DNA of 64,000 nucleotides from 43-108 sp001915545 (GTDB taxonomy: Bacteria > Bacteroidota > Bacteroidia > Bacteroidales > Bacteroidaceae), in the NCBI GenBank assembly GCA_902491215.1, contig CABUGV010000006.1, positions 1 through 64,000 on the forward strand. Reading direction: 5' to 3'. The translations under genes were made by a program, and so were the position numbers. The notes under the pieces were generated by a model. That model saw only the letters and a program-made list of their open reading frames with translations. It was not told the DNA's origin and did no database searches. Below are positions 44,755-54,686 of this stretch, one piece after another. Position 1 is the first letter of the stretch; each line of letters begins with the position of its first letter.

Positions 44755-45959
44755 ACCTTCTTCTCCTCTTCGTCCTCGCCGTCATATTCGTCGTCCCAGT
44801 CCTCCTCGTCATATTCGAAGTCTTCCAGGTCCTCCACATCGTCGGCATCCACATATTCGAAGTCCTCGTCCTCGCCTTCGTCCTCCATCTCCTTCTTCAG
44901 GAAACTGAAGTCCTTCGACTGGTGCACTATGCGCTCGCTGTTGCTGATGGCCGCAAGCTTGTTGCTCTCGCTGTTCAGCTCCTTCCAGAGCACATCCTTC
45001 AGCTCCTCAAGTCCCATGCCCGTAACGGCCGAGATGAACACCGTCGGTATGCCCTCAGGCAGTGTTTCCTTGAGCATGCCGATGAGCTCCTCGTCGAGCA
45101 GGTCGCACTTCGTCACCGCCAGCACCCTCTGCTTGTCGAGCAGTTCGGGGTTGAACGTAGCGAGCTCGTTCAGCAGAATCTCATATTCCTTCTTTATGTC
45201 GTCCGTGTCGCCCGGCACCATGAAGAGCAGGAGCGAGTTGCGCTCGATGTGGCGCAGGAATCTCAATCCCAGGCCCTTGCCCTGGCTCGCACCTTCAATG
45301 ATGCCCGGTATGTCGGCCATCACGAACGAGCGTCCGCCTCTGTATGCCACGATGCCCAGGCTCGGTTCGAGTGTCGTGAACGGATAGTTTGCAATCTTGG
45401 GTTTTGCCGACGAGAGAGCCGAAACGAGAGTCGATTTTCCTGCGTTCGGGAATCCCACGAGGCCCACGTCGGCCAGCAGTTTCAGCTCCAGAATCACCGT
45501 CAGCTCCTGCATCGGTTCGCCCGGCTGAGCATAGCGCGGAGCCTGGTTCGTGGGCGTGCAGAAATTGAAGTTGCCGAGACCTCCGCGTCCGCCCTTCAGA
45601 AGCACCACCTCCTGGCCGTGCTCCGTCACGTCGCAGATGTATTCGCCCGTCTCTGCGTTGTATACCACAGTTCCGCACGGCACCTCGATATACTTGTCGG
45701 CACCCTGCTTGCCCGAACTCTTGTTCTTCGAACCGTTCTCGCCGTGCTCGGCATGTATATGTCTGTCGTATCTCAGGTGAAGCAATGTCCAGTAGTTGCG
45801 GTTGCCGCGCAGGATAACGTGTCCTCCGCGTCCTCCGTTTCCGCCGTCAGGACCGCCCTTCGGCATATACTTGGCCCTGTGCATGTGCGTAGAGCCTCTG
45901 CCGCCTCGTCCCGAACGGCAATATATTTTCACATAGTCAACAAAATTCGATTCGGCCAT
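44751..45959 (-). CDS. obg: Obg GTPase
   Basis: 402-aa ribosome-associated GTPase needed for 50S maturation. The glycine-rich Obg fold is N-terminal (CRSGRGGRGSTHM, GGDGGNGG-type repeats). The G domain has GFPNAGKST (G1), DIPGIIEGAS (G3), TKCD (G4, Thr in place of the usual Asn) and SAVTGMG (G5). The last 40 residues are almost entirely Asp/Glu with Tyr/Phe, a long acidic tail. It is followed by pgeF with a four-base overlap. Confidence 0.95.
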   Translation of the reverse strand: MAESNFVDYVKIYCRSGRGGRGSTHMHRAKYMPKGGPDGGNGGRGGHVILRGNRNYWTLLHLRYDRHIHAEHGENGSKNKSSGKQGADKYIEVPCGTVVYNAETGEYICDVTEHGQEVVLLKGGRGGLGNFNFCTPTNQAPRYAQPGEPMQELTVILELKLLADVGLVGFPNAGKSTLVSALSSAKPKIANYPFTTLEPSLGIVAYRGGRSFVMADIPGIIEGASQGKGLGLRFLRHIERNSLLLFMVPGDTDDIKKEYEILLNELATFNPELLDKQRVLAVTKCDLLDEELIGMLKETLPEGIPTVFISAVTGMGLEELKDVLWKELNSESNKLAAISNSERIVHQSKDFSFLKKEMEDEGEDEDFEYVDADDVEDLEDFEYDEEDWDDEYDGEDEEEKKV

Positions 45960-46528
45960 ATATCCTTATTCTTTTTTGATTTTGATAGTTTCCGTCATTT
46001 TAACTGCAAAAATAATGCTAATCAACGAGTTTTCAAGCCGCAAACACCTAAAAACTCACCGTCGCACTCTTTTTCACCAACATACGGACAGATTTGTATC
46101 AAACATTGTTTGACTTTTTCCGCCGAAATGAAGTTATCCAATAATTTTTGTATGGGGCACTGCGGCATATTTTCTATGTTGGTATTCTTATTTTTGCCGT
46201 GAGCGCTTGTAGCAATATTTCTGAGCGCCCATAATAATATTTCCAAGCGCTCGCAACAATGTTTTTGAGCGCTCGCGCTTGTGCTTGCAAGCCCATGCAT
46301 TTGTTTATAGGCAGTACAGATGACAGTTTTTTGCTGTGAATATAGCTGGTTCGTAGTGGTGTGCTTGCAGATTTTATTGTCCGTCGAGGGCGAAAGCTCC
46401 TGCGTGCGTGGGCGATTTTTGAAAATTTCTTCATAGTTTTGCAGTTATTAAAAATCGTGCGTATGCATGTGTGCGTGTGTATGCGCGATGGGAAGAAACA
46501 TGTAAAACCATAAAAATATTTTTTGCCT
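45960..46528. other. Divergent intergenic region with 22-bp array
   Basis: 570 bp between obg and the aminopeptidase gene. It holds repeat array C (46201-46310) and AT-rich sequence near both starts where promoters should lie. No gene is supported. Confidence 0.5.
46201..46310. repeat. 22-bp tandem repeat array C (four clear units plus one partial)
   Basis: Units begin at 46201, 46223, 46245, 46267 and 46289, an exact 22-bp period. Their openings are GAGCGCTTGTA, GAGCGCCCATA, AAGCGCTCGCA, GAGCGCTCGCG and AAGCCCATGCA. Variable A/T-rich filler separates them. Same core and period as arrays A and B. Confidence 0.85.
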
Positions 46529-47893
46529 ATGTTTGGAAAAGAAACTTATGTTGAGCGGCGCTCAAGGCTGAAGTCGGCCGTGGGCTCGGGCCTGCTCGTG
46601 TTTCTCGGCAACGACGAGTGCGGAATGAACTACAGGGACAACACCTATTCGTTTCGTCAGGATTCGACATTCCTCTACTATTTCGGATTGTCGTTTGCCG
46701 GTCTTTCTGCAGTAATCGACATCGACGAGGACCGCGAGATAATCTTCGGCGACGAGCTGACAATCGACGACATCGTGTGGATGGGCACTCAGCCTACGCT
46801 GAAGGAGAAGGCGCAGATGGTGGGCGTCGGCGAGACGCGCCCTGCGGCGGAGTTTGCCGGCTACGTGCGCCGTGCCTCTTCGAAAGGTGTGCGCGTGCAT
46901 GTGCTTCCGCCTTACCGTGCGGAGCATGAGCTGAAGCTTGCATCGCTGTCGGAAGGCAGAATGGAGCCGTCGGTGGAGTTCATAAAGGCCGTTGTGGACA
47001 TGCGCATATACAAGACGGAGGAGGAGATTGCAGAGATTGAGCGTGCGTGCAACGTGACTGCCGACATGCACATCGAGGCGTACAGGATGGTGCGTCCGGG
47101 CATGAAGGAGTATGAGGTGGCGGCGGCCGTGGAGGCTGTGGCGCGCAGAAACGGATGCATGCTTTCGTTCCCGACGATTGCGACGGTGTGCGGACAGACG
47201 CTTCACAACCATTGCTACGAGCACACCATCAAGGAGGGCGACATGCTTCTGCTCGACGCGGGTGCGGAGACGGCGATGGGGTATGCCGGCGACATGTCGT
47301 CGACGGTATGTGCGGGCAAGACGTTCTCGCGCAGGCAGAAGGATGTGTACGACGTTCAGGTGGCGGCTCACACGGCGGCCGTGGAGGCTCTCAAGCCGGG
47401 TGTGCCGTTCGAGCAGGTGTACGACCTCTCGTGCAGGGTAATCTGCGAGGGCATGAAGGATTTGGGCCTGATGAAGGGCAATGCGGAGGATGCGGTGAAG
47501 GCCGGTGCCCACGCCATGTTCTTCCCGTGCGGTCTCGGCCACATGATGGGGCTCGACGTGCACGACATGGAGAATCTGTGCGAGGTGTGGGTTGGCTACG
47601 ACGGCAGGGCCAAGAGCACGCAGTTCGGACGCAAGTCGCTCCGTCTGGCTCGTCCGCTCGAACCGGGCTTCGTGCTGACCATCGAGCCGGGCATATATTT
47701 CATTCCTGAGCTTATCGACCTGTGGAGGTCGGAGGGACGCTTCACGGACTTCCTCAACTACAGCAAGCTGGAGGAGTACAAGGACTTCACGGGATTGCGC
47801 AACGAGGAGGACTACCTGATTACGGCCGACGGTGCGCGGAGGCTCGGCAAGAAGATTCCGTTGACAACTGAAGAAGTGGAGGCACTGAGATGA
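46529..47893 (+). CDS. pepP: Xaa-Pro aminopeptidase (M24B)
   Basis: 454-aa metallopeptidase releasing an N-terminal residue before proline. The pita-bread fold metal ligands are in LLLDAGAE (Asp), YAGDMSS (Asp), GLGHMMGLDVHD (His), TIEPGIYF (Glu) and RNEEDYLI (Glu). The N-terminal creatinase-like domain has FRQDSTFLYYFGL. I start at ATG 46529; the longer frame from 46523 begins with TTG. The stop overlaps the permease start (ATGA). Confidence 0.93.
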   Translation: MFGKETYVERRSRLKSAVGSGLLVFLGNDECGMNYRDNTYSFRQDSTFLYYFGLSFAGLSAVIDIDEDREIIFGDELTIDDIVWMGTQPTLKEKAQMVGVGETRPAAEFAGYVRRASSKGVRVHVLPPYRAEHELKLASLSEGRMEPSVEFIKAVVDMRIYKTEEEIAEIERACNVTADMHIEAYRMVRPGMKEYEVAAAVEAVARRNGCMLSFPTIATVCGQTLHNHCYEHTIKEGDMLLLDAGAETAMGYAGDMSSTVCAGKTFSRRQKDVYDVQVAAHTAAVEALKPGVPFEQVYDLSCRVICEGMKDLGLMKGNAEDAVKAGAHAMFFPCGLGHMMGLDVHDMENLCEVWVGYDGRAKSTQFGRKSLRLARPLEPGFVLTIEPGIYFIPELIDLWRSEGRFTDFLNYSKLEEYKDFTGLRNEEDYLITADGARRLGKKIPLTTEEVEALR

Positions 47894-48786
47894 CGACTGA
47901 CAACAAAGCTGTAGTATATGCGTCGCTGGCCGTGCTGAGCTGGTCGACCGTGGCCACTGCGTTCAAGGTGGCATTGTCGTATCTGACACATTTCGAGATG
48001 CTGTTTGTGGCGTGTCTCACGTCGCTGGTGATTTTTGCCGTACTGCTGACGGTGCAGAGGAAGTGGGGCCTCGTGGCCAAGCTCTCGCTCAAGCAGTGGG
48101 GATATTTCGCACTGGTGGGACTGCTCAATCCGGTGGCCTACTATCTGGTGCTCTTCAAGGCCTACAACCTCCTGCCTGCGCAGGTGGCTCAGCCAATCAA
48201 CTATGCGTGGCCGATAGTTCTGCTGGTGATGCTGGCCATATTTGCCGGTCAGCCGATACCGAAGAAGAAATACATCGGCATGGTGCTTTCGCTTGCAGGT
48301 GTGGCTGTCATCTCGCTGGGAGGCGGCGGCAACGGGGGTATGAACCTTAACGTGACTGGCCTTCTGCTGGCGGCGCTCAGTGCGGTGCTGTGGGCATCGT
48401 ACTGGATGGTGAACAACCTGAGGAGCAACAGGGCCGATGCGAGCGTGGGGCTCTTTGCAACGTTCCTCTTCGGTGCCGTATATCTCACTGTCGGTGCGCT
48501 TTGCGTAGGCGTCGACCTCAACACCGTGCCGGGCGTGCTGTCGGGCATGTATGTGGGTGCGTTCGAGATGGGCATACCGTTCATCTTCTTCGGATTGGCA
48601 ATGCGCAAGACTTCGAATCCGGCGCTGATAAATCAGCTGTGCTACCTCTCGCCGTTCATGTCGCTGTTCTTCATTTCGGTGGTTCTCGGCGAGAAGATTG
48701 TGGTTTCGACCTACGTGGGATTGGTGATGATTGTGCTCGGCATCGTCTACAACCAGTATTTTGCAAAGGGCAAGGCGGCGAAGTGA
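47890..48786 (+). CDS. EamA/DMT-family permease
   Basis: 298-aa inner-membrane protein with about ten spans arranged as two EamA repeats (first NYAWPIVLLVMLAIFAGQPI, second near GLVMIVLGIVYNQYF). Members export amino acids, sugars or metabolites; the substrate is unknown. It overlaps pepP by four bases and precedes the dipeptidyl peptidase by 48 bp, so it might export amino acids or dipeptides from prolyl-peptide breakdown (inference). Confidence 0.88.
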   Translation: MTTDNKAVVYASLAVLSWSTVATAFKVALSYLTHFEMLFVACLTSLVIFAVLLTVQRKWGLVAKLSLKQWGYFALVGLLNPVAYYLVLFKAYNLLPAQVAQPINYAWPIVLLVMLAIFAGQPIPKKKYIGMVLSLAGVAVISLGGGGNGGMNLNVTGLLLAALSAVLWASYWMVNNLRSNRADASVGLFATFLFGAVYLTVGALCVGVDLNTVPGVLSGMYVGAFEMGIPFIFFGLAMRKTSNPALINQLCYLSPFMSLFFISVVLGEKIVVSTYVGLVMIVLGIVYNQYFAKGKAAK

Positions 48787-48834
48787 ACCGGCATGTCTGG
48801 ATATTTTGAAAAACATAAAAAGAATTTGATATAT

Positions 48835-51060
48835 ATGAAAAACGGAAAATCGGTTGTGCTGGCCCTCTGCCTTGCGTCTGTGCAGGCATGGGCACAGCAT
48901 GTGCCGACACTGGAGGAAGCGGTGTACGGAGGACTGCTCGACGTGAAGGGCGGAAGTTCGGTGAACTGGCTTCCCGAGGGCGGACAGTATACGCGCATGG
49001 AGAAGTGTGCGAAGGGCGGATACGACATCGTGGCATACAAGCCTGGAAAGTCGAAGGGCAGTGTGCTGATACCGGCATCGATGCTGGTGAAGCCGGGCAC
49101 GAACGACACGCTGAGGGTGAGGAGCTTCGGATTTGACGAGAGCGGCACGCAGGTGCTGATATACACCAACACGCGCCGTGTGTGGCGCTACGACACGAGG
49201 GGCGACTACTGGCTTCTGAACATGAAGACGGGAAGGCTCGCTCAGCTGGGCAAGGACAGGCCCGAGAGCAGCCTGATGTTTGCAAAATTCTCGCCCGACG
49301 GCAAGAAGGTGGCATACGTGAGCGGGAACAACATCTACGTGGAGAGCACCGACGGAAGCGGTGTGAAGCAGGTGACGACCGACGGAAGCGCCACCATCGT
49401 CAACGGTACGTTCGACTGGGTGTACGAGGAGGAGTTCTCGTGCCGCGACGGTTTCCGCTGGAGTCCCGACAGCCGCTACATCGCCTACTGGCAGAGCGAC
49501 ACGGAGGGCACGGGATGGTTTGACATCATAAACAATGTCGATTCGATTTACCCTACTGTCATGCGCTTCCCTTATCCGAAGGCCGGCACGACGAATTCGG
49601 CCGTGAAGGTGGGATACGTATCGGCCGAGGGAGGAGAGACAACATGGATTGACATCCCCGGCGATGCTCGCCAGAACTACATCATGCGCATGGACTTCAT
49701 TCCGGAGAGCGACGAGCTGTTCATACAGCAGATGAACCGCCAGCAGAACACCAACAGGGTGTGGATAGCCAAGATTAACGGCGGAGCTCCGCGCAACATA
49801 CTCACGGAGACGGACAAGGCTTGGGTGGAGACGAACGACAACGTGACATGGCTCAAGGGCAACCGCTACTTCACATGGATGAGCGAGCGCGACGGATGGA
49901 GACGGCTCTACAGGGTGAACCGCGACGGAAAGGAGATGACGGCCGTCACGAATGGCGACTATGACCTCATCGACCTTGCCGGCATGGACAAGGCGAAGGG
50001 GCTGGTGTACTTCATCGCTTCGCCCGACAATGCCACACAGCGCTATCTCTATTCGGCCGAACTGATGGGCAACGGCGAGGCAAAGCGTCTGAGCCCTGCC
50101 GACGAGGAGGGACAGCACCGCTATCAGATTTCGCCCGACGGACGATATGCCGTGCATACGTTCAGCAACGCTGCTACACCTCCTTACATAGAGATGGTTT
50201 CACTGCCGTCGCACAAGACTCTCTCCGTCATTGCCGACAATGCTAAGGCTAGAGAGCAGTACAGGGCACTGGGATTGAACGCGAAGGAGTTCGTGAAGAC
50301 GGCTTCGGGCGACCTGGAGCTTGATGCGTGGATGATAAAGCCTGTGAACTTCGACCCTGCGAAGAAGTATCCGGTCATCATCGACGTGTACGGCGAACCG
50401 GCAGGCTCGACGGTGCAGGACGTATGGCAGGGAGGCGACTTCTGGCATCAGTATCTTGCCAATCAGGGATACATCGTCGTGAGCATCGAGAACCGCGGTG
50501 CGGCGGCACCGAGAGGACGCGAATGGCGCAAGTGCATATACGGCGAGGTGGGCACGTTTGCTTCGGAGGATCAGGCTTGCGGCATACTGGAGCTGGCGCG
50601 CAGATATCCGTTCATCGACAAGACGCGCATCGGCATCACCGGATGGAGCGGTGGAGGAAGCCAGACGCTCAACTGCATGTTCCGCTATCCGGACGTATTC
50701 TCTACGGGCATAGCCATTGCTTTCGTATCTGACCAGAAGCTCTACGACACCATCTATCAGGAGCGCTACATGGACACTCCGCAGAACAATCCGGAGGGAT
50801 ACAGGAAGGGGTCGCCGATAACTTATGCCGAGGGGCTCAAGGGCAACCTGCTCTTGATTCACGGCACGGGCGACGACAACGTGCACTACCAGAGCTGTGA
50901 GATGCTGGTGAACGAGCTTGTGAAGCACGGCAAGATTTTCCATCAGATTTCCTATCCGATGCGTTCGCATTCAATCAACGAGAGGGAAGGCACATCTCTG
51001 CATCTGAGAAAATCGATGGCCGACTATTTCATGAAGAATCTTCCTGCTGGAGGCAGATGA
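48835..51060 (+). CDS. Dipeptidyl peptidase IV (S9B)
   Basis: 741-aa secreted serine peptidase cleaving Xaa-Pro dipeptides. Signal peptide about 1-19 (ALCLASVQAWAQ), then an eight-bladed propeller with the substrate N-terminus-binding DWVYEEEF motif, then the alpha/beta-hydrolase domain. The catalytic triad is Ser605 (GWSGGGS), Asp681 (GTGDDNVHY) and His712 (RSHSI). Start at 48835 is chosen because it opens the signal peptide; the ATG at 48793 would add 14 residues in front. With pepP and the permease it forms a proline-peptide utilisation unit. Confidence 0.93.
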   Translation: MKNGKSVVLALCLASVQAWAQHVPTLEEAVYGGLLDVKGGSSVNWLPEGGQYTRMEKCAKGGYDIVAYKPGKSKGSVLIPASMLVKPGTNDTLRVRSFGFDESGTQVLIYTNTRRVWRYDTRGDYWLLNMKTGRLAQLGKDRPESSLMFAKFSPDGKKVAYVSGNNIYVESTDGSGVKQVTTDGSATIVNGTFDWVYEEEFSCRDGFRWSPDSRYIAYWQSDTEGTGWFDIINNVDSIYPTVMRFPYPKAGTTNSAVKVGYVSAEGGETTWIDIPGDARQNYIMRMDFIPESDELFIQQMNRQQNTNRVWIAKINGGAPRNILTETDKAWVETNDNVTWLKGNRYFTWMSERDGWRRLYRVNRDGKEMTAVTNGDYDLIDLAGMDKAKGLVYFIASPDNATQRYLYSAELMGNGEAKRLSPADEEGQHRYQISPDGRYAVHTFSNAATPPYIEMVSLPSHKTLSVIADNAKAREQYRALGLNAKEFVKTASGDLELDAWMIKPVNFDPAKKYPVIIDVYGEPAGSTVQDVWQGGDFWHQYLANQGYIVVSIENRGAAAPRGREWRKCIYGEVGTFASEDQACGILELARRYPFIDKTRIGITGWSGGGSQTLNCMFRYPDVFSTGIAIAFVSDQKLYDTIYQERYMDTPQNNPEGYRKGSPITYAEGLKGNLLLIHGTGDDNVHYQSCEMLVNELVKHGKIFHQISYPMRSHSINEREGTSLHLRKSMADYFMKNLPAGGR

Positions 51061-51131
51061 TTCGGCTTTTTGTTTATTTGGGAAAATAGCCGACGGCAAA
51101 GTGACTGCCGATGGCTGTGAATATAGAAGAG

Positions 51132-51176
51132 AAATCGGGCGAAACAGGGGACCTTCATCCTTGTTTCGCCCGATTT
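51132..51176. terminator. Bidirectional terminator
   Basis: Arms at 51132-51149 and 51159-51176 (AAATCGGGCGAAACA outermost) pair almost perfectly between convergent genes. Confidence 0.8.
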
Positions 51177-51209
51177 GCGTTTTAATGTATTATAATGTAC
51201 TCGTGTTTG

Positions 51210-51863
51210 TCATTGGTCGGCAAGCATCCACCGGATGGCTTTGGCTGTGCGGAGAGCGGGGGAGGTGAAATGGTTGCCTGGATTGCTCTCGAACGTGGTG
51301 CGTATGCCTAAAGAGCTGATTGTGCCGACGGCTTCGCGTGTGCAGGCATCGACTGTGCTCATGAGCGGATGGCGGGTCTTGCTTTCCTTGTCGCCGAGGG
51401 AGAAATAGATGCATTCGGGATGAGATGGCATGGGGGTACTGTTGATGTAGGCGACGAAGCGGGGGTACCACAGTGAGCCTGATACGCATGCGAGGCGTTT
51501 GAAACGGTCGGTATGCCAGGCACTCCAAAGTGTGAACAGTCCTGCAAGCGAATAGCCGGCCATGGCTGAATATGCCGGCGGTGCAGGAAGCTGGGCTTCG
51601 GCTTGTGGGATGACAGTGTCGATGATTTCTTTGAGATGCATGTCGGCTTTGCCTCCGAACGGCGGTTGGCCTTTTCTTATTCCTTCGGCCGGCCACGGTG
51701 TGAGGAGACTGTCGAAATCGGCATCGTATATGACCACGAGGTTGAAGGGATGCATCTGCAGTTCCATGCATGCTTTCCATACGTCTTCGCCGTTGCCGGT
51801 GAAGGAGTGTATGTATACGGCAGGAACGGATTCAGTGGAGTTGCACCATATCTTTATTTTCAT
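51210..51863 (-). CDS. Alpha/beta-hydrolase, putative esterase
   Basis: 217-aa protein without a signal peptide. The nucleophile elbow GYSLAGLF, the upstream LVVIYDADFDSLLTPWPA segment and the C-terminal NPGNHFT histidine match the small IroE/Fes-like and putative-esterase group. The substrate is unknown. It is a single gene downstream of neither operon; the gap to GH31 contains that gene's terminator. Confidence 0.8.
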   Translation of the reverse strand: MKIKIWCNSTESVPAVYIHSFTGNGEDVWKACMELQMHPFNLVVIYDADFDSLLTPWPAEGIRKGQPPFGGKADMHLKEIIDTVIPQAEAQLPAPPAYSAMAGYSLAGLFTLWSAWHTDRFKRLACVSGSLWYPRFVAYINSTPMPSHPECIYFSLGDKESKTRHPLMSTVDACTREAVGTISSLGIRTTFESNPGNHFTSPALRTAKAIRWMLADQ

Positions 51864-52009
51864 AAGTTCTTTTCTATGCGTTGTTTTCCTGTTTTCGGTT
51901 GTAATGGAAACGGCCGAGCGTAAAGTGCTTCGGGGGGAAGAATCTGTTTCGCAATCGTGAAGTTATATATTTTTTGTTTCGGATGTAGGTTTTCAAAGGT
52001 GATATGTAC

Positions 52010-52048
52010 AAAAAAACAGGCACTCGGGTGTGTTTTCCCGAATGCCTG
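52010..52048 (-). terminator. Terminator of the GH31 gene
   Basis: On the minus strand CAGGCATTCGGG (52048-52037) pairs with the arm ending at 52017 with one mismatch, followed by seven T. It lies about 85 bp after the GH31 stop. Confidence 0.85.
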
Positions 52049-52132
52049 AACAAGTAATTTGGTTGTTTTGCATGCATCGCATCACCAATAAGTGCGTCGG
52101 CATGTGCTGTGCATGTTGGGTATGTGTGTGTC

Positions 52133-54601
52133 TTACAGTTTTACGGTAACGGCCTTTCCGCTGTACTTCACTGTCTTGTCGAACTTGGTCGACTCGGCAT
52201 CGCCGGCACCGTTTTCAGGAGAAACGACAACGATGTTGAAGTTGCGCTTCTTCAGCATGCCCTTGTATTTTCCCTGGCGTTCGCCGATGGTGAGTGTGCG
52301 TGAAGCATCGTCCCACTTGAAGTCGATGGTTGTGTAGGCACCCTTTTCGTAGTTGTAGTTGTCGAACTCGTCTTCGTAGAGGGTGAATGTGCCGTCAGCT
52401 CCAGGGTATACGCGGATTGTGAGGTTGTCCCACTTCTTCTCTGTAGAGTACTGCACGTCAGGTCCCCAAGGGATGATTGAACCTGCACGGAGGTATACAG
52501 GCATGATGTCGATCGGTACTTCGCGCATGAGGGTTTGTCCGCCGTTGTATGACTTGCCTGTCCAGAAGTCTATCCATGTTGCGCCTTTAGGCAGGTAAAC
52601 CTCTGTCGAAGCAATCTTGTTGATGTCCTTCACGTGTCCGTGGCGGTTTTTGTCCTGCCATGTGTAGAGAGAATCTGTGACAGGGCGTACGAGGAAACTG
52701 CGTCCGAACATGTATTCGTTGCCCATGTCGAGAACCTTCTTGTCGTCGGCAAAGTCCATCATGAGCGGACGGAGGATTGTGCCTGCCTTGCTTGTTACTT
52801 CCCATGTAGTACTGTATATGTAAGGAAGGAGACGGTAGCGCAGGCGTGTGGCACGCTCGAGAGCATCGTATGCCCAGTCGCCCTTCTTGCCGAACTGATA
52901 TATCTCGACAGCTACAGGGCTTGAGTTGTGCGAGCGCATGATTGGCTGGAATACTCCCCACTGGTACCAGCGCACGTGGAGTTCGTGGTAGGCAGGGTTG
53001 TTTACGGTGTTGTTGTATTTCCATGCGAAGAATCCGCCGAGGTCGGTGTTCCAGTAAGGTATACCGCAAAGGCTGTAGTTGATGCCGGCGGCAATCTGCT
53101 TGCGCATGACGCTCCATTCGGATACTACGTCGCCGCTCCATGAGTGGGATGCGTAGCGCTGCTGGCCGAGGAACGAAGAGCGAGTGAGCAGGAATACGCG
53201 CTTGTCGGATGTTGTGGCACGCTGGTTCTCATATACACCTTTGTTGGTGATGAGAGGGAAGGCGTTGTGGACGCGTCTGAAGGATCCGAGGTATGTAGGT
53301 GTGTCGAAATCGGAATCCTTGATGTCGAAGTGGTCAGGTTCGGTAGAGTCGAGCCACCATGCATCCATGCCGAGATCGAAGATGTTGCGCTTCATTTCTG
53401 CCCAGTAGATGCGGCGTGCTTCAGGGTTGAATGGGTCGTAAGGTTTTACGCCTGCATTGCGAGGCCATGTCTCGAAGTTGAGCAGGGCCTTGAGGCTGTC
53501 CATGCGGTGGTACATCTCTGTCCAAGGACCGAAGGATGCCCATACGGAAATCATGATGTGGGCGTTCTGCTTGTGTACATAGTCGACCATTTCTTTAGGA
53601 CTCTTGATGCGCGGAGTTTTCTGCACGGCATTCTTGTCCTCGCCGTTAGGCAAGTATTTCATGTATTCAGGGTCGCCGAGCTTGTTGATGTAGCGCGGGT
53701 TCTGGAATTTCATAGAGTTCCAGTTAGAGTCGCATCCCCAGTACTGCCAATCCTGGATGATACCGTCGAGAGGCACACGGAGTTCGCGGTAGCGATCGAC
53801 AACCTCGCAGAGCTCGTCAGGACTCTTGTAGCGCTCGCGGCACTGCCAGAAACCGAGTGTCCATAGAGGGTAGAGAGGTGCCTGGCCGGTGAGACGGCGC
53901 ACGTTGGTGATGACACCGTCGGCATTGCCTCCGTATATGAAATAGTAGTCGGCGCAGTCGCCCACTTCAGAGTCGAACGACATTTCCTGAGGATTGTCGA
54001 GGAATGTTGTCGGAGAGTAGTTGTCCCAGTAGAGGGCATATCCCTTAACGGAATGAATGAACGGGATGCAGATGCTCATGTTCTGGTTGCGCAGGAGGAG
54101 CTTCTGTCCGCGCTGGTTCACCTTGCCTGTCTGCTGCTGGCCGAGGCCGTAGATGACTTCATCCTTGTCGAGCAGGAATGCCTGGCGGACGCTGAACGAC
54201 GGTGTGCCGGCATCGTTGAACGGAGTGAACTGTGTGCCGTAGTCCTTGTCGACAATCATTTCCTTTCCGGATGCGTCGCTGAAGTGCAGACCTCCGGTTT
54301 CGGCGTTGATGTCAACTGTGACCTTATCTGACGATACTGTTGCACCGTTGCCGTTCTTCTTGAACTGGAGTTTTGTGTCTTCAGGTTTCATGATGACCAC
54401 AAGGCTGTTCTTTGTGTAGTCCTTGCCGGTAGGTGCTTTCACTACTCTTACGATTTCAGGCGAGAGGAATTCGACATTGACATCGAGTCCCTGCGACTGG
54501 AAGGATGCTCCGCGCTGTGTCTGCTGCACGTCCTGGGCATAGATGCCTCCGGCGAACATGGTGCACAGCATGGCGGTGAAAAGTTTTCCGATGTTGTTCA
54601 T
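52133..54601 (-). CDS. Secreted GH31 alpha-glycosidase (alpha-xylosidase/glucosidase type)
   Basis: 822 aa from ATG 54601, which starts a good signal peptide (KLFTAMLCTMFAGGIYAQ). The longer frame to 54694 would start upstream of a -7 box (54641-54634). Domains: N-terminal galactose-mutarotase-like sandwich, (beta/alpha)8 barrel with the nucleophile Asp418 in AWWLDSTEPDHFD and SWSGDVVSEW, then DUF5110-like C-terminal sandwiches. The WLDSTEPD context is like GH31 xylosidases and related enzymes. The upstream AraC-type sensor gene ends 85 bp before it and is probably its regulator. Confidence 0.9.
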   Translation of the reverse strand: MNNIGKLFTAMLCTMFAGGIYAQDVQQTQRGASFQSQGLDVNVEFLSPEIVRVVKAPTGKDYTKNSLVVIMKPEDTKLQFKKNGNGATVSSDKVTVDINAETGGLHFSDASGKEMIVDKDYGTQFTPFNDAGTPSFSVRQAFLLDKDEVIYGLGQQQTGKVNQRGQKLLLRNQNMSICIPFIHSVKGYALYWDNYSPTTFLDNPQEMSFDSEVGDCADYYFIYGGNADGVITNVRRLTGQAPLYPLWTLGFWQCRERYKSPDELCEVVDRYRELRVPLDGIIQDWQYWGCDSNWNSMKFQNPRYINKLGDPEYMKYLPNGEDKNAVQKTPRIKSPKEMVDYVHKQNAHIMISVWASFGPWTEMYHRMDSLKALLNFETWPRNAGVKPYDPFNPEARRIYWAEMKRNIFDLGMDAWWLDSTEPDHFDIKDSDFDTPTYLGSFRRVHNAFPLITNKGVYENQRATTSDKRVFLLTRSSFLGQQRYASHSWSGDVVSEWSVMRKQIAAGINYSLCGIPYWNTDLGGFFAWKYNNTVNNPAYHELHVRWYQWGVFQPIMRSHNSSPVAVEIYQFGKKGDWAYDALERATRLRYRLLPYIYSTTWEVTSKAGTILRPLMMDFADDKKVLDMGNEYMFGRSFLVRPVTDSLYTWQDKNRHGHVKDINKIASTEVYLPKGATWIDFWTGKSYNGGQTLMREVPIDIMPVYLRAGSIIPWGPDVQYSTEKKWDNLTIRVYPGADGTFTLYEDEFDNYNYEKGAYTTIDFKWDDASRTLTIGERQGKYKGMLKKRNFNIVVVSPENGAGDAESTKFDKTVKYSGKAVTVKL

Positions 54602-54633
54602 GTTTATGATTTTTTTGTGGTTTTTGACTGCGG

Positions 54634-54641
54634 CAAATTTA
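54634..54641 (-). promoter_or_regulatory. -7 box of GH31
   Basis: TAAATTTG on the minus strand, 33 bp before the chosen start; the -33 element is weak, as expected for an activator-dependent promoter. It settles the GH31 start at 54601. Confidence 0.5.
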
Positions 54642-54686
54642 GTGTGCATACACATAAATATAGCTGCAATTATGTTGAAACGGATG

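Noticed and set aside
43933..45387. 484-codon plus-strand frame opposite pgeF and obg
   Set aside because: Serine-repeat and low-complexity content mirrors the acidic tail of Obg on the other strand; no gene features.
47812..50157. 781-codon minus-strand open frame opposite pepP, the permease and DPP-IV
   Set aside because: It spans three well-supported plus-strand genes and has an Arg/His-rich composition typical of antisense frames.
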